Source: Nautilus pompilius (lineage: Eukaryota; Mollusca; Cephalopoda; Nautilida; Nautilidae). Taken from it: a stretch of DNA of 64,000 bases. Position 1 is the stretch's first letter; each line of letters starts with the position of its first letter. A program made the position numbers and the translations under genes. The stretch lies in contig JACATO010000149.1 in assembly GCA_018389105.1 (NCBI GenBank), forward strand, positions 50,315 through 114,314, given 5' to 3'. Below, one piece after another: positions 1 through 12,455 of the stretch. The notes beneath the pieces are model-generated. The model was not told where the DNA came from and searched no databases. It saw only the letters and a list, made by a program, of their open reading frames with translations.

Positions 1-269
1 TTACAGAATGTGGGGATGGCGGCCTGGTCAAACCGAGACGCTCGGACATCCTACCACAAGAGGTCTGCACGTCAGATGCCCGACCGGCCGCCATGATCGC
101 TCCTCATTTCCACCTGCGCTCACGGGAGACAGCAGCGAGTTTAGTACAAGCACAGACTCGGTTTCTGTCGGCCTCAATGGCGATAAACGCACAGCTGACA
201 TGAACTCAGGATGTTCCCCTATTCCTGGATCGATGACAGCGCCCACTCACGGACAAAGAACGTACTTAC

Positions 270-2242
270 GAGCACAACTCGTTGCCAGCAGGGGCAGGTA
301 AACCACTCTGTTTCAAGAGCAGTTCTTGAAAAGAGTCGCTGTAACCGATCACGCACAGCTGCCATTTCGTCACAAGCTCCGGTCTCCTCATCACACACCT
401 GAGATCGTCGTAAATACCTGAAAGGAAATTAAACCGGATGCCAACATCTGTGAGCGTTCAGACGGACGACCTGACCTACATATACACGACTCCCTGAAAA
501 AGGATGGAATCCCGGGGGTGTTTCCCACATCACCTATTCAATAGTATTTGTATTCGCCACCAGCCTCGGTCTGACCACCTCACTGACCGACGCCCCAAAG
601 TACGTACAATGTCCGAACGTATCCCTCAATCCTCACAGCCTCCAAGACATCACGATAGCCCTAGAGCGGAAAAGGATAATACCTGCGAGAGTCACAGCAG
701 CAAGGCTGGCGGTACTGGCCGCCTGCCCAACTCAGCTCCGCAGCGATGACTACATCCTGGCCTCTCTTACTTTAGACAGCTGCAATCCTCGGCAGGGCCT
801 GAATCTAAAACGTCTGGCAGCTTCCCGCGGTTGGACCATCAGATAAACTAATTTATTTACACTGGACATTCAATTTTCTCAAGTTTCGGAAAAGTAACCA
901 GCTGTTATTGTGGCCATACTGACCCTGACTCCCGCCATCCGTGGTTTGTTGGAGGTTCGGTCCTAACCTGTCGTTTATTTAACGTGTCATGTTTCCGGAC
1001 TATTCCAAGTCACGTGACGATAGTCTTGAGTTAATTGAAAAGGGCTAACCTGGGTCAGCTGTCGGGATTTCGATTTCCAGGTAAAAGACGCTGGATTATA
1101 TCTTAGTTGAGATTGATGCAGTCATTTTAAATGATTAATGGTGAGAAACACACACATGGTAAAGTGTACCTAGTGATCCGGCTAATAAAGGGGCTCAAAG
1201 GAGGGAAACGGCTGAGGAATAAGGTGGGGACTAAGGGGAGAAAGAGAGGAGCTCCCTGAAAGGATCCCTCGGGTCTTTGTGAGCGCTGACATAATGATTG
1301 GAGAAAGCGTTCTGTCCATTTTGGGTTTCATAAAGCCCTTTGTTCACCTGAGCCTGCCCATTACATATAGTTTTACCTCGCTAATGCCCTCGAGTACATA
1401 TCATCGGGGTCAGGGAGCATTATGGGATTGCACATGTCTGACTTACTGTCTTTCGATTTGCAGAACCACTCCGTAGCTGATTTGGAATACTCCAGATTGA
1501 AACCCATTAAGTCCCACGTCTCCCTGATCGACGGACAGCTGGCAGTGAGGTTTATCTGGCAATCGATTATAGCTCGGTATTGCCTACAATAGAAATAAAA
1601 CCGTGATAAACAGAACAGCAGCGGCAACTCTGTCGTGTCGTTATTCTCGTGCATGTGGAGATTTTCTAACGTCCTACACTTGTTTACCTGTGAGCTAATT
1701 ACCTGGTCTATGCATGAGAATGTGGAGATCATTGGTGGGGCCGTAACCATGTAGAGTATCAGGGTGGGATCCGAAGAGAGGCAGGGAGGGCTGTCGAGAT
1801 GGTCGACCAATAGGTTCTACTATTGGCATTTAAACAAGAAATCGAACCTATCATTGGTGCCTGACTTCTTCCCAACGTAGTCTCCTATTTTCTCTGCTCT
1901 CTCGGGATTATCTTCATCGCTGTGTCGTTCATTATTCAGACGTAGAAAAGTCAGAGAGAGAAGGTGAAAGTCAGTACGCTTCATGCTTGTATGGTTTTAC
2001 GCTGGACATGAAGGTCCTGGGCAGCTGTTAAGCAATAGATTAATAATGCATTCTCAGACAGACTTACCTGCACGTTTTGTCGAAGATGTCAGAGGTCTGT
2101 AGAAGGTCAATCATATCTCCGATGGTCATCTGATCGTTGACGTTCGTCAGTAGTGTGCCCATGTCAATATGGGACATGCACTTTTCAATGACGTCTCCAC
2201 TCACACTCGAAGTACAGGCATCAATGGAAGCTGCCCTCTCAG
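270..2242 (-). pseudogene. F2-A: partial cysteine-rich secreted protein gene, signal exon deleted
   Basis: Three coding exons on the minus strand match F2-B exactly: exon 2 at 2068-2242 (175 nt), exon 3 at 1447-1583 (137 nt) and exon 4 at 270-417 (148 nt), each with AG/GT borders and the same phases. They encode the Cys-rich ectodomain (nine cysteines in this part). The last, repeat-bearing exon would lie to the left of position 1. The first exon with the signal peptide should lie above position 3300, but a deletion joined about 3310 to sequence near the array, removing the counterpart of 27025-28018. With no signal exon visible the copy is probably non-functional, yet its exons carry no stop or frameshift, so an unseen alternative first exon cannot be excluded. 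Confidence 0.7.
504..845 (+). pseudogene. Broken copy of the nested secreted ORF in F2 intron 3
   Basis: Counterpart of the minus-strand ORF at 30424-30840. After the start an extra G in a run of G shifts the frame, and one of the four cysteines of the intact copy is replaced (Cys to Tyr). The reading frame resumes downstream, so this is a decayed copy if the ORF was ever a gene. Confidence 0.25.
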
Positions 2243-3310
2243 CTGTTTAATTTAAAAAAAACAACAAAATAGAAGCAGCAAATAATGGTTGTCAGACCTA
2301 ATGAAATGGCATCTTACCACTTTAGAGACGTAGAAGGCAGGCGGAAAAATGTATAAAGAATTTGAGTTTCACTAGGAAGGCAATTTAAGGTAAAGCAGCG
2401 TACACTCAGCCACCTTTTGTTAGACAGTATTCAAAGTTTGGCAAACTACAGTAAATGATGGTATTTCTGTGTCTGTGAAAATCTTGTGCCAGACCTTCTT
2501 ACGGTATTTAAGGGGCGACTACTCGTCACAAATTCGACCAAGTTCCTTTGACCTCTTACCGTGGTCGATTTGTGGACCTTTTAGTGGTCATATCATTTTG
2601 TGTTGTTAGCGGACTCCATCTTCCGGAAAGATCGCACACTTCGTTGCCTACTGATGGTAGGGCTTAAGGCCGGCCACCTGTCTGACCGTGGTCACGTGCT
2701 CCGTGTCCTTATGATGCTGATTTCCGCGGGACACCAAAAAGCCTGATTGGATCCCATTGCACGTGCAAACGCCGGCCGTCAGTTACCAGGAGCCTCATGA
2801 GTTGTCGCCCCCACACTTCGCGTCTTGTTTTCTTTTCAATAAAATATCACAGCTGGAATTAACGGAATTACTGGTACCGTATTGTCAGGGTCGGTCTGGC
2901 GCTACCATGGCCGGCATTCCCGCCCGTGGTCTGATAAACGGGTTATTTCCTACATTAGCCGATTCTGTGCAAAATGGTCGCATCCTAATTTCTGCACGGC
3001 CAGTAGGGGCGCTGCTGTCGTCAGTGTTTAATTTGTTTTATGAAAGATGAAGGTCCGTAGACAGTTTAGGATTTGTCGTGGTTGTTACAAACCGACCGAC
3101 CCTGGGGTCCGCGAAGGTAGCGTCGGACTGAGCTCTTGTGCAACCGAGAGACGAGCTAGAAAGATGAAGATGCGGGCGGCTGTCCATCTTGTTGCGTTTA
3201 CTGAGATACAGACAGAGGCGGAACCATTTTCATCGTAGACCCTCAGCAGTGCCGACAGAGTGGATCGGCGTCAGAGATCGGGGTCTCGGTTTTATTGGTG
3301 ATGATTTCAC
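2243..3310. other. F2-A intron 1 remnant, no gene seen
   Basis: Non-coding sequence upstream of F2-A exon 2, matching 28015-29096 in reverse complement. A 97-codon open frame on the plus strand (2757-3050) begins at TTG rather than ATG and is not supported as a gene. Confidence 0.6.
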
Positions 3311-3338
3311 GCAGGTAGGTTACGGCCAGAGTCGTCAT
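3311..3338 (-). pseudogene. Truncated alternative signal-peptide exon (F2-A side)
   Basis: The minus strand starts MTTLAVTYL, the first nine codons of the signal-like exon that is complete at 63127-63187. The rest was lost in the deletion that joins this point to F2 intron 1. Confidence 0.6.
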
Positions 3339-3451
3339 GGGTCGTGTTTGATAAGCTTTCCTACCCTCAAACACAGCCATTGGACCTTCCACGATCACGT
3401 GCTACCGAGGGGTAGTTCGTAACGCGCGGGTACTCGTTTTTACTGTCGTCC

Positions 3452-4319
3452 GTGTACACCTCTCCCTCTCGGGGAGACAGCTCGGCTGTCAGCCGTCGTC
3501 CCGTGTACACCTTATCCTCTCCGGGGAGACAGCTCGGCTGTCAGCCTGTCGTCCGTGTACTCCTCTCCCTCTCGGGGGAAACAGCTCGGCTGTCAGCCTG
3601 TCGTCCTTGTACACCTCTTCCCTCTCGGGGAGACAGCTCGGCTGTCAGCCTTCGTCCGTGTACTCTTCTCCCTCTGGGGAAACAGCTCGGCTGTCAGCCT
3701 GTCGTCTTGTACACCTCTCCCTCTCGGGGGACAGCTCGGCTGTCAGCCTGTCGTCCGTGTACTCCTCTCCCTCTCGGGGAAACAGCTCGGCTGTCAGCCT
3801 GTCGTCCTTGTACACCTCTCCCTCTCGGGAGACAGCTCGGCTGTCAGCCTGTCGTCCGTGTACTCCTCTCCCTCTCGGGGAAACAGCTCGGCTGTCAGCC
3901 TGTCGTCCTTGTACACCTCTCCCTCTCGGGGAGACAGCTCGGCTGTCAGCCTGTCGTCCGTGTACTCCTCTCCCTCTCGGGGAAACAGCTCGGCTGTCAG
4001 CCTGTCGTCCTTGTACACCTCTCCCTCTCGGGGAGACAGCTCGGCTGTCAGCCTGTCGTCCTTGACACCTCTCCCTCTCCCGGGAGACAGCTCGGCTGTC
4101 AGCCTGTCGTCCGTGTACACCTCTCCCTCTCCGGGAGACAGCTCGGGGGCTGTTGTCAGCCTGTTGTCGTCCGTGTACACCTCTCCCTCTCCGGGAGACA
4201 GCTCGGCTGTCAGCCTGTCGTCCGTGTACACCTCTCCCTCTCCGGGAGACAGCTCGGCTGTCAGCCTGTCGTCCGTGAACACCTCTCCTTCTCGGGGAGA
4301 CAGCTAGGCTGCCACTCTG
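3452..4319 (+). repeat. Orphan 51-bp minisatellite array (array a), about 17 units
   Basis: The 51-bp unit encodes, in one frame, a 17-residue motif of the type YTSPSRGDSSAVSLSSV, the same unit that forms the C-terminal half of F2. Small indels in many units shift the frame, and no Cys-rich exon or splice acceptor precedes it, so it is an orphan copy of the F2 last exon. All three plus frames and one minus frame stay open through most of it because 51 is a multiple of three; none is thereby a gene. It abuts the F2-A head on the left and the F2 3' flank on the right. Confidence 0.9.
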
Positions 4320-4372
4320 ACATCCGTGTACACAACGCTGATCGCATTTCTGAATTCTGTATTTTAGATTAA

Positions 4373-6590
4373 ATTATATAATTATTCACTTGTATAATCA
4401 GAGCCTGTGTAAATAGAGACAAATCTGAAATTTTTTTTTTAATGTAAAAAAGGAATCCATCTTTCATGATGCTTAATCAAACAAACAGCTCGTGTACCCT
4501 TAAGTTTTCCTTCGTAATAACGCGGATACAGGTTTCCACTGTGGTTAAATGAGGAAAACTACAGGAGCCCGGTATTTCACGTTGTCGCCTCTGTATCTCC
4601 TGTACCCCATCACTACGATGAGACTCCAGTATCCTCCTCCTCTTATTAAGGTTTTCTCATTATGTGTATATGTCGCAATTGTGAATAAAAATATTAGGAC
4701 CTGTTTGTGTTTTTTTCCAGACTTCTGTACATTTTCCCTTTATTCCCTTGGATTCCTTCAAGTTTTTGGAATCTTGTCCGTCTTCCATTACTCGTAAATT
4801 CTACTTTACCAAATATAAATCTTAAATTCTTTTTCCTTTAAGATGCGTGACAATGCGATATAATCCCTTTAATCTCTCACGTGCAGGAACTCATCCACGT
4901 ATTGAATTTTCAGATACAGCAAAGAAACAAACATCGGTATTAGAATTATGCTTCCCAGTTTATAATGGAGAACACAAAACTAGTTCTTAATATTTCAACA
5001 TGAGTTTTGTTATAAAGTCCGTGAAACTAAAGTGGATCAGCAGAGCCGACCTGTATCTCATGGTTGAATGGTTCTTCCTTTGTCTGTTGGTGTCGCAGTT
5101 AGACAGAGAGCGAGAGGGAAGAAATGACGATAGCCTGGGTGGAGGGAGATGAGGCAAATTCCCTGTACACGGTGGAAATAAAACAAATGTTTTCGTGTCT
5201 GTTTTTATGACTGGAATTCGTGTAAAACTCCAAAGTCTGGGAGTGGTGTCGTATCTTCAGCCTTTTATTCAGGGCTGTGGCCAGTGGAAGGTAAGTGGAG
5301 AACCCAGTGTAAATACCTGCAGCCAGGTGGTGAATAATCAAATACACCTGGAAACATACATATATAGGCATATATAATTTATTGGACGTTAATTAAACAA
5401 TGAGTAAATATTTACTTAATTGTGCACCAACTTTTCACTTTCCTCACTTTGTCCCATCTGTCTCCATGGAAACATGGACTTCCGGAAACACTAAGTGGAT
5501 GGGCAGAAATGTACACGAAGGCGGAAATCATATTTAATGAATGGACCGTATGAAGCAAGTTTATAATAAATGATTCCCCTGAGTAATAGTCTGACTTGAG
5601 TGGAAACAGTTGCCATGGCGAAATTGTCGCTATATTTCAGTTACACGTTTGACTGCATTTCAATGTCTTTGTGTGTGTGGTAAAAAACATCTTAAAGGGA
5701 GACAACTACCTTTGCCTCAAAGTTCACCAAATAAAGAAGCTTTTTGATTCTGACGGATTAAGTTCAGTTTATGTTAAATAAAACAATTAATTTGGTATCA
5801 ATCGCATGACCGATCCTACATATTTCTAGTTAAACTTTCCCTGTTATTTAGATCATCTACGACTTTAATCGAGCTGTCAGCATTTAAAACAAATTCCCCG
5901 CCACAGGGTTAGGGAGACAGAGGCGGATGTGAAAATGAGGAAAGTTTAGACTCCAATCGAACTTCGCCATCAGAGTGGAACGGACGGTTTATGGAGAAAA
6001 TTACATCTGGGGACAGGGAGCCAGGCGACATGCACACTGGGATAGAGCAGGGGCAGGTAACCACGGCTGACTGTCTTAGCAAATGACGGGAGGTAATTAC
6101 CGCCACCTCTCATCATCAGCTCAAAATATACATACATTCATCATTATAAATAGTTAGCTTACTATATTACTGTCGCTGGTCTCCCAGACCCAGCGGTGTG
6201 GCCACGTGCACGGGACACCTACGCGACGGTAAGACCCTCCCTCTCTCCTTACCCGAGGTCCATGTCAACGCCTCGTGCGGCAGCCTCCATTAAGCACTGA
6301 CGCCCACACTTCAGGTTCCGTGGTAACCTGGAGCGCTCCTGAGGTCGCGGTGCAATGAATCCACCCCTGCCGCAATCCAAACAGACTCTCCGGAAAAGAG
6401 TCTGGATGGCGAATCTGAAAGAGAAATACCGTGAAGGGAAGCTCTGGGTCGCCGCTCAAAGCACAAACTGTGTACGTACCTTGAGGGTCAACTGCCAGCA
6501 GAGTTGACCGACAACTGCCGCCAACACTCACTACGACCCCTCTTTGTTGTACAGATGGCATGGCTCTGCGTGTTCAAGTGAAGCAAAACC
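4373..6590. other. Shared flank 3' of the array
   Basis: Sequence homologous to the region 3' of the F2-B stop codon (32640 onward), to 49750 onward and, inverted, to 24600-26220 and 60960-62580. Several short ORFs recur in these copies but have no start, splice or family support, except the doubtful spliced ORF described at 24632-24941, whose counterpart here lies on the minus strand at about 6260-6560 and is not open in the same way. Confidence 0.6.
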
Positions 6591-6990
6591 GGAAATGCTC
6601 AAAGCTGTTTGATCTTCATATTGAATCAGGTGAGAAGCTACAAAACCATTTGGTAAATGCACCAGCCAGTGTTCGCTATACATCTGTGATCCATGTAGAA
6701 AATGAACTAATCAGTGTCTGAGAGGAAGAAATACTTTCTTTGGCAAACAATTCCACAGGATCTTTAATAGTTTATGATTAAAGAGCCGACATCTCTGGAA
6801 AGGAGCAATTATCACTTCATGTGTCGTTCATCAACACAACGACCACTGAAAATAGCATCCGAGAAGAATTTCTTGGATTCACAGACTATGAGAACTGGAT
6901 GCTACTTCCATTGCTGATATTATCATTGATAGATGGTGCGCATTAGAACAAAAGAAGAAGAGTAAAAATGGGGCTAAAGTCAAATGGTAG
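6590..6990 (+). mobile_element. ZMYM1-like hAT transposase relic (middle part), U1
   Basis: With frameshifts, the plus strand reads motifs typical of ZMYM1-like hAT transposases: GEKLQNHLVNAPASVRYTS, then VENELISVC, ISGKEQLSLHVSFI and TENIIREEFLGFTDYEN, ending in SIADIIIDRWCALE. Stops and frameshifts make it a dead relic. It corresponds to the region just upstream of the part preserved in the hAT element at 9838-12455, but it is a separate insertion shared by all five copies of this flank. Confidence 0.75.
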
Positions 6991-7333
6991 ACGATTGTTT
7001 GTGTGGACTTGGTAGTTTTAAGTGTTCATAGATCAAAAGTTACAGCAAACAAATACCTACTTATTCAGGAAGTAAAGAAAGATTTGGAGAAGACCAGAGA
7101 TGTTCACTATTTGTTCTGAATAAAAATGTTGTTTTATCTTATTATTGAAAGATCTGAGGGGATAGCACAATAACAAAGGGAGCAGACTAAGGTCGGATAA
7201 TAAATTAGATTTTTAAAAATTGTGAATGAGTAAGAAAAATATTTCTAAGTTTACACAAACTTTGAATTAAGTCAAACACCTTGAGAGAAGAAGAAAAACA
7301 AATTGGTGTCTCCTCATTTTGTGACATCATCTG

Positions 7334-7440
7334 GGATAGCAGGTCGGCCTCGTCAGTAAAACATACATAGTTATCTAGGATAGCAGGTCGGCCTCGTCAG
7401 CAAAACATACATAGACATCTAGGATAGCAGGTCGGTCTGC
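7334..7440 (+). repeat. 44-bp tandem repeat, about 2.4 copies
   Basis: A 44-bp unit beginning GGATAGCAGGTCGG recurs at 7334, 7378 and 7422. Other copies of the flank carry a different number of units (for example around 35527-35620, 52665-52715 and 23800-23865), so the unit number varies between paralogous segments. Confidence 0.8.
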
Positions 7441-8782
7441 TCTGGAAGAGGTTTTCTAAAAAAAAATAAATACAGGCCAAGGTCTGTTTTAGTGCTATTG
7501 TTTGGTTAAGGAGGGGAAGGGGGGAGGGAGTTGTTGCTCTACTGGTTCAGAGAAGTCGATGGAAAACCTGCCAGATTTGCATAATAATGCTACACAAAAC
7601 TATCGAGGCGCAGACCGTTTTTTTTTGTTTGTCCTCAAATGAGAAAAAACCAAAAACCCGAAGCTGTCCAGCTTTAAAAATCAATGGGGTAGCACACGAT
7701 TTACAAACAAGACTCGTAAATTAGGTCGGCAGGGGGCGCGGCTCGAGTCGTAACGAAGTGTTGTTTGTTCGGTCGTTGTAACCAGAGCTGTCGACGGTGA
7801 GAGTGTTTTGTTAATGGCAGCATCGCCGGTAGCTTTCCTCTGGGTTGAGCCGGAAATCCGGTCACCCAACTTCTTCAAAAAGACCGTAACATAGATGTAG
7901 AGGGTGCAAGGTGTACTGCATCATGTATAAAGGGTCAGGACGTATATATACATAAGAGCTTTATACAGACCCACCTGTACATTAACTGGGGCAGGGGTAT
8001 TATTAATCCGGAGAAAATATCCTTCCACAAAGTGTCTAGGAATCCGAGTGACGTCACTAACCTAAAACCAATTATACTTGAAGTGATACTGTGGCCGATT
8101 TACAGCGACGACCGATACTTTATTAGGCAGAGACAAGAAGTCGCCAAGGTCAATGGGTGCAGCCTCAGGAAAAATAAATACTCATCCAAACAATTCCCAA
8201 ATTGATAATGGCACCACCATTAAATCGCTCCCTTCATTAACAGATCTGTTATTGTTAATAAACATCTACTGATAATTAACCGTGCTGCAATGTTAGCCAA
8301 TCTGTAATGAGAACCCCTAGTATCAGTAACTGAAGATATCACTAAACATTGTCTACCACAAGCAGATTGAAAAGCCCCGACCATCAAGGAGATCTGACCA
8401 TTTGGCCTATACTCTGGTATTAGTGATCGAAGATGATGATCAATAAATTCAAATTTTAAATGAGTTTCTATCTTTTCTAAATGGTTCTCTGATGACTCAA
8501 TTCAAGTCTCATATGAAAGGAGTCGTCAATCATGAGGTTGAGTCGATATTTTCAGTCCAGGTAAGAATAGATGTAAGTCAGGTTGATATCCGCCGACACG
8601 TTTAGCACATAATCCTTCCTGTAACGATACACGATGTGCACATTTGGTGAAGAAGCTGACGAGGCGAGGAAGCTCTGTTTTTGACACCAACCAGTCACAG
8701 AACTTTCTCTCTCCAGTTGCCAATTACACGCAATGAACAATGAACCTGTCCAATTTGAATTTTTCAGTTCCCGATGTAGACG
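7441..8782. other. Upstream region of F1-U1
   Basis: No gene identified. A 65-codon frame on the minus strand (7681-7878) recurs in all five copies of the flank but begins at TTG. A minus-strand ORF (8552-8800, ATG start) overlaps the F1 TATA box and is present in U3 and partly in U2. The copies are nearly identical in DNA, so conservation of these ORFs says little about coding. Confidence 0.5.
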
Positions 8783-8789
8783 TATAAAT
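8783..8789 (+). promoter_or_regulatory. TATA box of F1-U1
   Basis: TATAAAT about 41 bp upstream of the ATG, followed by a C-rich stretch. The same box occurs at the same place in U3 (54064), and a variant in U2 (39781). The distance suits a transcription start 10-20 bp before the ATG. Confidence 0.65.
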
Positions 8790-9837
8790 ACCCCGCCCAT
8801 AGGTGGGGTAACTCAAACAGATCGGAAGTATGTGGTGGCCAACAAGTTCAGGCGTGCTGATCCTCTTGCTCGCGTTATCAGCAGGTAAGAGAATTTCTAT
8901 TTCTCCCTTTGGGGCCCAGGAACACGACAGGGGAAGCGGCCGAGGGTAGACTTTTTTCCTGTTACAAATTCAGTTCGCAGCCGTGAAAACGTCCAAGCTG
9001 CAGCATACGGGCGCAGGTGTCCGCCGCCGACTGATCGTCACAATCTTTCCAGAACCAGGTGTTTTCAGTGCCAAACAAACAGAACCGAATACTCCTTCGT
9101 AACCCATCGATGCACGTTAGGCAAACCAGGCTACCAAACTATACGATTTTGATGGCGGCGGGAAGGAATATTCATTTCGAAAAGCCAGGCAGAGGGCAGT
9201 AGGAAGGGGCGAATATTTCCTCGACTGGTTCGTTGTCAGACCTGATACCGGAGCTAACGGAATAATGCGGGTGGGACAAGCAGAAATAACGCACCCACTC
9301 CGTCAATGAACGGAGCTTCATGGCTTCTCTTGAAATAGGAAGTAACCCTATTGATAATCCACAGCCGATTATCCAATGTTTTTTCGCAGATTTTCCATCC
9401 GTTCATCGACGTCTCATCGTCCAACTATTCACCTCTTGATCGAAGTCCATTGGTTCCCCTGATCTGTGTTTTTGTCTACCTATAGAATCTCCTCACCTGG
9501 TTATATATAGTCCACAATCGCGGGTGACCGGAATATTCTGCCAGAGTCCTGGAGGCTGTTTCTTTACTTCTGCCAAACGTTTACTTTTTATTTTAAATTT
9601 TCTTTGCTCGAAAAATATTGTAGATTTCTCATCTTCTGATTAAAGAAGACGGACGGAAGGATGGACCCACTCAGCAGTTACTCTTAGAATACCCTGCTCA
9701 TATCGATCGCTCTGCTTCAGATCCCACATTACAAATTTACAGACTTTCCTGGGAACCGAACAAAAAAGGGCTCACTGATCTGTAGAACTGGTTTATTTCG
9801 GGTCTACCAAAAGTACACCAGTTTAACTGGTCACAAG

Positions 9838-12455
9838 CAGAGCCGGATTAAGGCCAGGGCTTTAGGGGCTGCCACCCAGGGACCTTACTTCTTTTGTGAA
9901 TTCAGAATCAAAGTATAAGTATTCTAAATTACCTCTTTAAAAAGAGCTCCATTAATACACTGTATATATATATTTGTAGTTAGCATAATACGGCAGAAAT
10001 AAACAGTGTGCAGTAGATCTCAAAGTGAGGGTCGCGATAAATGGTAACAGACCACGTGACAATAGGGCTGAGCGGAGGGAGCTGGGCCGTTGGCATGGAC
10101 TCACGATTTTGAGGGGCCTACTCCCCTCGTTAGAGCCAAACGGGGAAACCTTTTGTAGAGAATTATACATAGATTTCATGCTCCTTTGAATTGGAAGAAT
10201 TCAAATTGCCGCCTTAAATATTTTGGTAAAGGGGAAACAGGCCCTTTCGTTGTTTCTGTTCTCCTCCGTTAACTGACAGGAGCCAGGTACTCGAGAACAG
10301 TGTGGCGTCAGAGAGAAGCGTCTCAGCACAGGAAGTGTATAATTAAAAAGTGAACTTTAAGGTTACGATATTTTTTTCCTTTTTTAGCTGATAGGGACAG
10401 ATACTACCAGCCATGATCTTGTCTTCTATTGTCAGACATGTTTAAGTCGGGACCGCTGTTACTAAATTGTGTTGTGATCTTTTTCTGTCTTTCACCGCTC
10501 CCATCACGTGGCTGCTGGCCGGTCACGTGATTCTGTTGCTTTCGTTATGGCTGATAAAGGAAACAAAATTGAGTTCCGAACTTTTGAGAGTTGCGGAAAG
10601 TCAGACATCATTAGTCATAAACCGTTGAAAGGAGGAGAATGAACTTATGTCAATTTTATCTGGTGTAAAGTAGGCGAAAGGAATAAGGAAATTATTCTCA
10701 ACGATCCATCTATCAAGACCTCGGTAAGTGTACAAAATAGGGTTACTATAAATGTTTATATTATTTTTAATTTTCTATATTTGGGGGTTAGAATCTACTA
10801 TACCAGTAGCTATTTTGTCATCCCTCTAAATATAACTGATATAGAATTATAGATAAACCGATGCTATATATTCTATTTTGATATCATGAGAAATATTGTC
10901 TTCAAATAATCAGCCGCCCCGCAGACGTGTGTCCTGGTTATGGAACAGACCTCTGAGGTAACTCACAGTTGCATCACTGGCCCCAGCAACTTCTTGTAAA
11001 TCCACCAGCCTTCGAGAAAGATGGACAGTACAGGCTACCGATAGGGGCCGGTCTTCGTAGCTAATTTAAGAGGTCAGTCTTATGACAACGCATCAAAAAT
11101 TTCAGGATGCTATAAAGGGCTTCAAGCGCACATATTCTCATTATCAATCAACTTGCCTATTACTTAATATGGTAGGTATATGTGCTGTGGACAGCTGCAC
11201 TGGAGCAGTTTCATTCTTTGGTCTTATACAAAAACTTTACAATTTTTTTTTCTGGTCAGCCCAAAAATGGTCAGTAATGCCTCAGTGCCTTAAAGCTGAA
11301 AGTGGAAGTGAATCTACATTGGTAGTTAAGAGCATCAGACAATTGATGGTCTGCGAGGGCCGATGCCACAAAAGCTGTACCCTTACGACGAGGTTATTTT
11401 CAAGAAGCTTTGAAGTTCATCTCAGAAGATGTAAATCAGGAGGCTGACACACATTATGAAGCTAACACTATACTCAAGCAGCTATCAACATTGGAAACAG
11501 TTCTCTTGGCAGACTTCTGGGCTGTCATACTAGAGAGGTTCAATCAAGTCAGCAAATCACTTTAACATGAAACACTGGAGCGTCAATTAGCAATTAAACT
11601 TCTTAAATCTCAACTGGAATGTTTGATGTTGTTGTAGCGAGATCAGTTTGAAGTGTTTGAAAATAAAGCAAAAGACAACGCAGAAAATATTGAATAATGT
11701 GACGAACACAAACGAGAGCATAGGGGAAAATGATGGTAATGCTGAAGATGTTGCTTTGTGAGGAAGACAGAAGTTCAAGGTGGAAACATATCTACTCATC
11801 ATAGACAAGTTATGCTCAGCTCTTTCTCATCGCATTGAAGCATATAAAAACGTTCATTCATTGTTTGGTTACCTGGTCGAATTTCCAACAATGAGTGATG
11901 AAGACATTTCAACAGCTGCAGCCAAGTTTCAGAAGATTTACTCAGATGACATCGAGCCTGAATTTGTGCCAGAAATTCTTCACTTAAAAACTTAGTTGGG
12001 CAATTTGATGAAGTCAGGTACAAGCATGAAACACTGCAAGCTTCTGATATCTACACCCTTGTAGTAAACAATGGATTAACTTCTTCATTCCCTGATGTTG
12101 AAATAGCACTACGGATTTACTTGTGTTTAATGAAAACTAATGCGAGTGGAGAGAGGAGTTTCTCCAAGATGAAACTCCTAAAGAGCATACACAGATCGAC
12201 AATGGTACAAAACGACTAAACAGGCAGGCTCTCATGGCAATTGAAAATCATGTTCTCAACAGCTTACAATTTATTGATGTTTTGGAGAAATTTGTTTCCA
12301 AGAAATTATGGAAAGCAAATGTTTGAATTTTAAATGTGATAGGCCTTGTATTAATAAATTTGATATTTATTTACCTGTTTTTCCTTTTGAACATATCACT
12401 GGGGGCCTCACAGTACCTGTAGCCCAGGAGGCCTACAAATCTTAAACCGGCTCTG
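9838..12455 (+). mobile_element. hAT element (ZMYM1-like) in F1-U1 intron 1
   Basis: The element begins CAGAGCCGGATTAAGGCC and ends CTTAAACCGGCTCTG, an imperfect terminal inverted repeat. It is flanked by the 8-bp target duplication GTCACAAG (9830-9837 and 12456-12463), as expected of hAT transposons. U3 shows the empty site with one GTCACAAG (55109-55116). The same insertion is in U2 at 40844-43486. Coding remnants lie at 10547-10723 and about 11060-12326. Confidence 0.9.
10547..12326 (+). pseudogene. Degenerate ZMYM1-like hAT transposase, U1 copy
   Basis: An N-terminal exon starts at the ATG at 10547 (MADKGNKIEFRTFESCG), contains a stop, and ends at a GTAAGT donor at 10724. The C-terminal part, from about 11060, reads the YDNAS motif in a shifted frame, then CAVDSCTGAVSFFGLIQKL, and ends with the hAT dimerisation block (SGERSFSKMK...). 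Several frameshifts and stops interrupt it and the middle of the protein is missing, so it cannot make transposase. The family assignment rests on the order of these motifs. Confidence 0.75.

Larger units (their letters stand above)
1..8074. repeat. Left arm of an ~8-kb inverted repeat
   Basis: This stretch is the reverse complement of 23162-31343. It carries, in order, the F2-A gene (minus), an orphan 51-bp array and the flank that precedes F1. The match was seen by reading shared blocks in both arms, such as the F2 exons 2-4, the array-to-head junction and the segment around 7681-7878. The left arm lacks about 1 kb present in the right arm (about 27025-28018), which removed the F2 signal exon, and the arrays differ in length. 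The arm probably continues past position 1. An assembly fold-back is possible, but the private deletion and scattered base differences argue for real DNA. Confidence 0.88.

Noticed and set aside
8..301. 97-codon ORF, also at 31043-31336
   Set aside because: It lies antisense over F2 exon 4 and intron 4; repetition simply follows from the duplication.
2757..3050. 97-codon ORF, also at 28292-28585
   Set aside because: Starts at TTG and has no family motif. An internal ATG leaves only 49 codons.
3452..4372. Several overlapping long ORFs on both strands
   Set aside because: The 51-bp unit is a multiple of three without stops in most frames, so open frames are automatic. No start, splice or domain support.
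7681..7878. 65-codon ORF repeated five times in the window
   Set aside because: Starts at TTG. Copies are near-identical DNA, so an open frame is weak evidence.
8552..8800. 82-codon minus-strand ORF overlapping the F1 TATA box
   Set aside because: It has an ATG, but it includes the promoter, is shortened in U2 and has no homolog I recognise.
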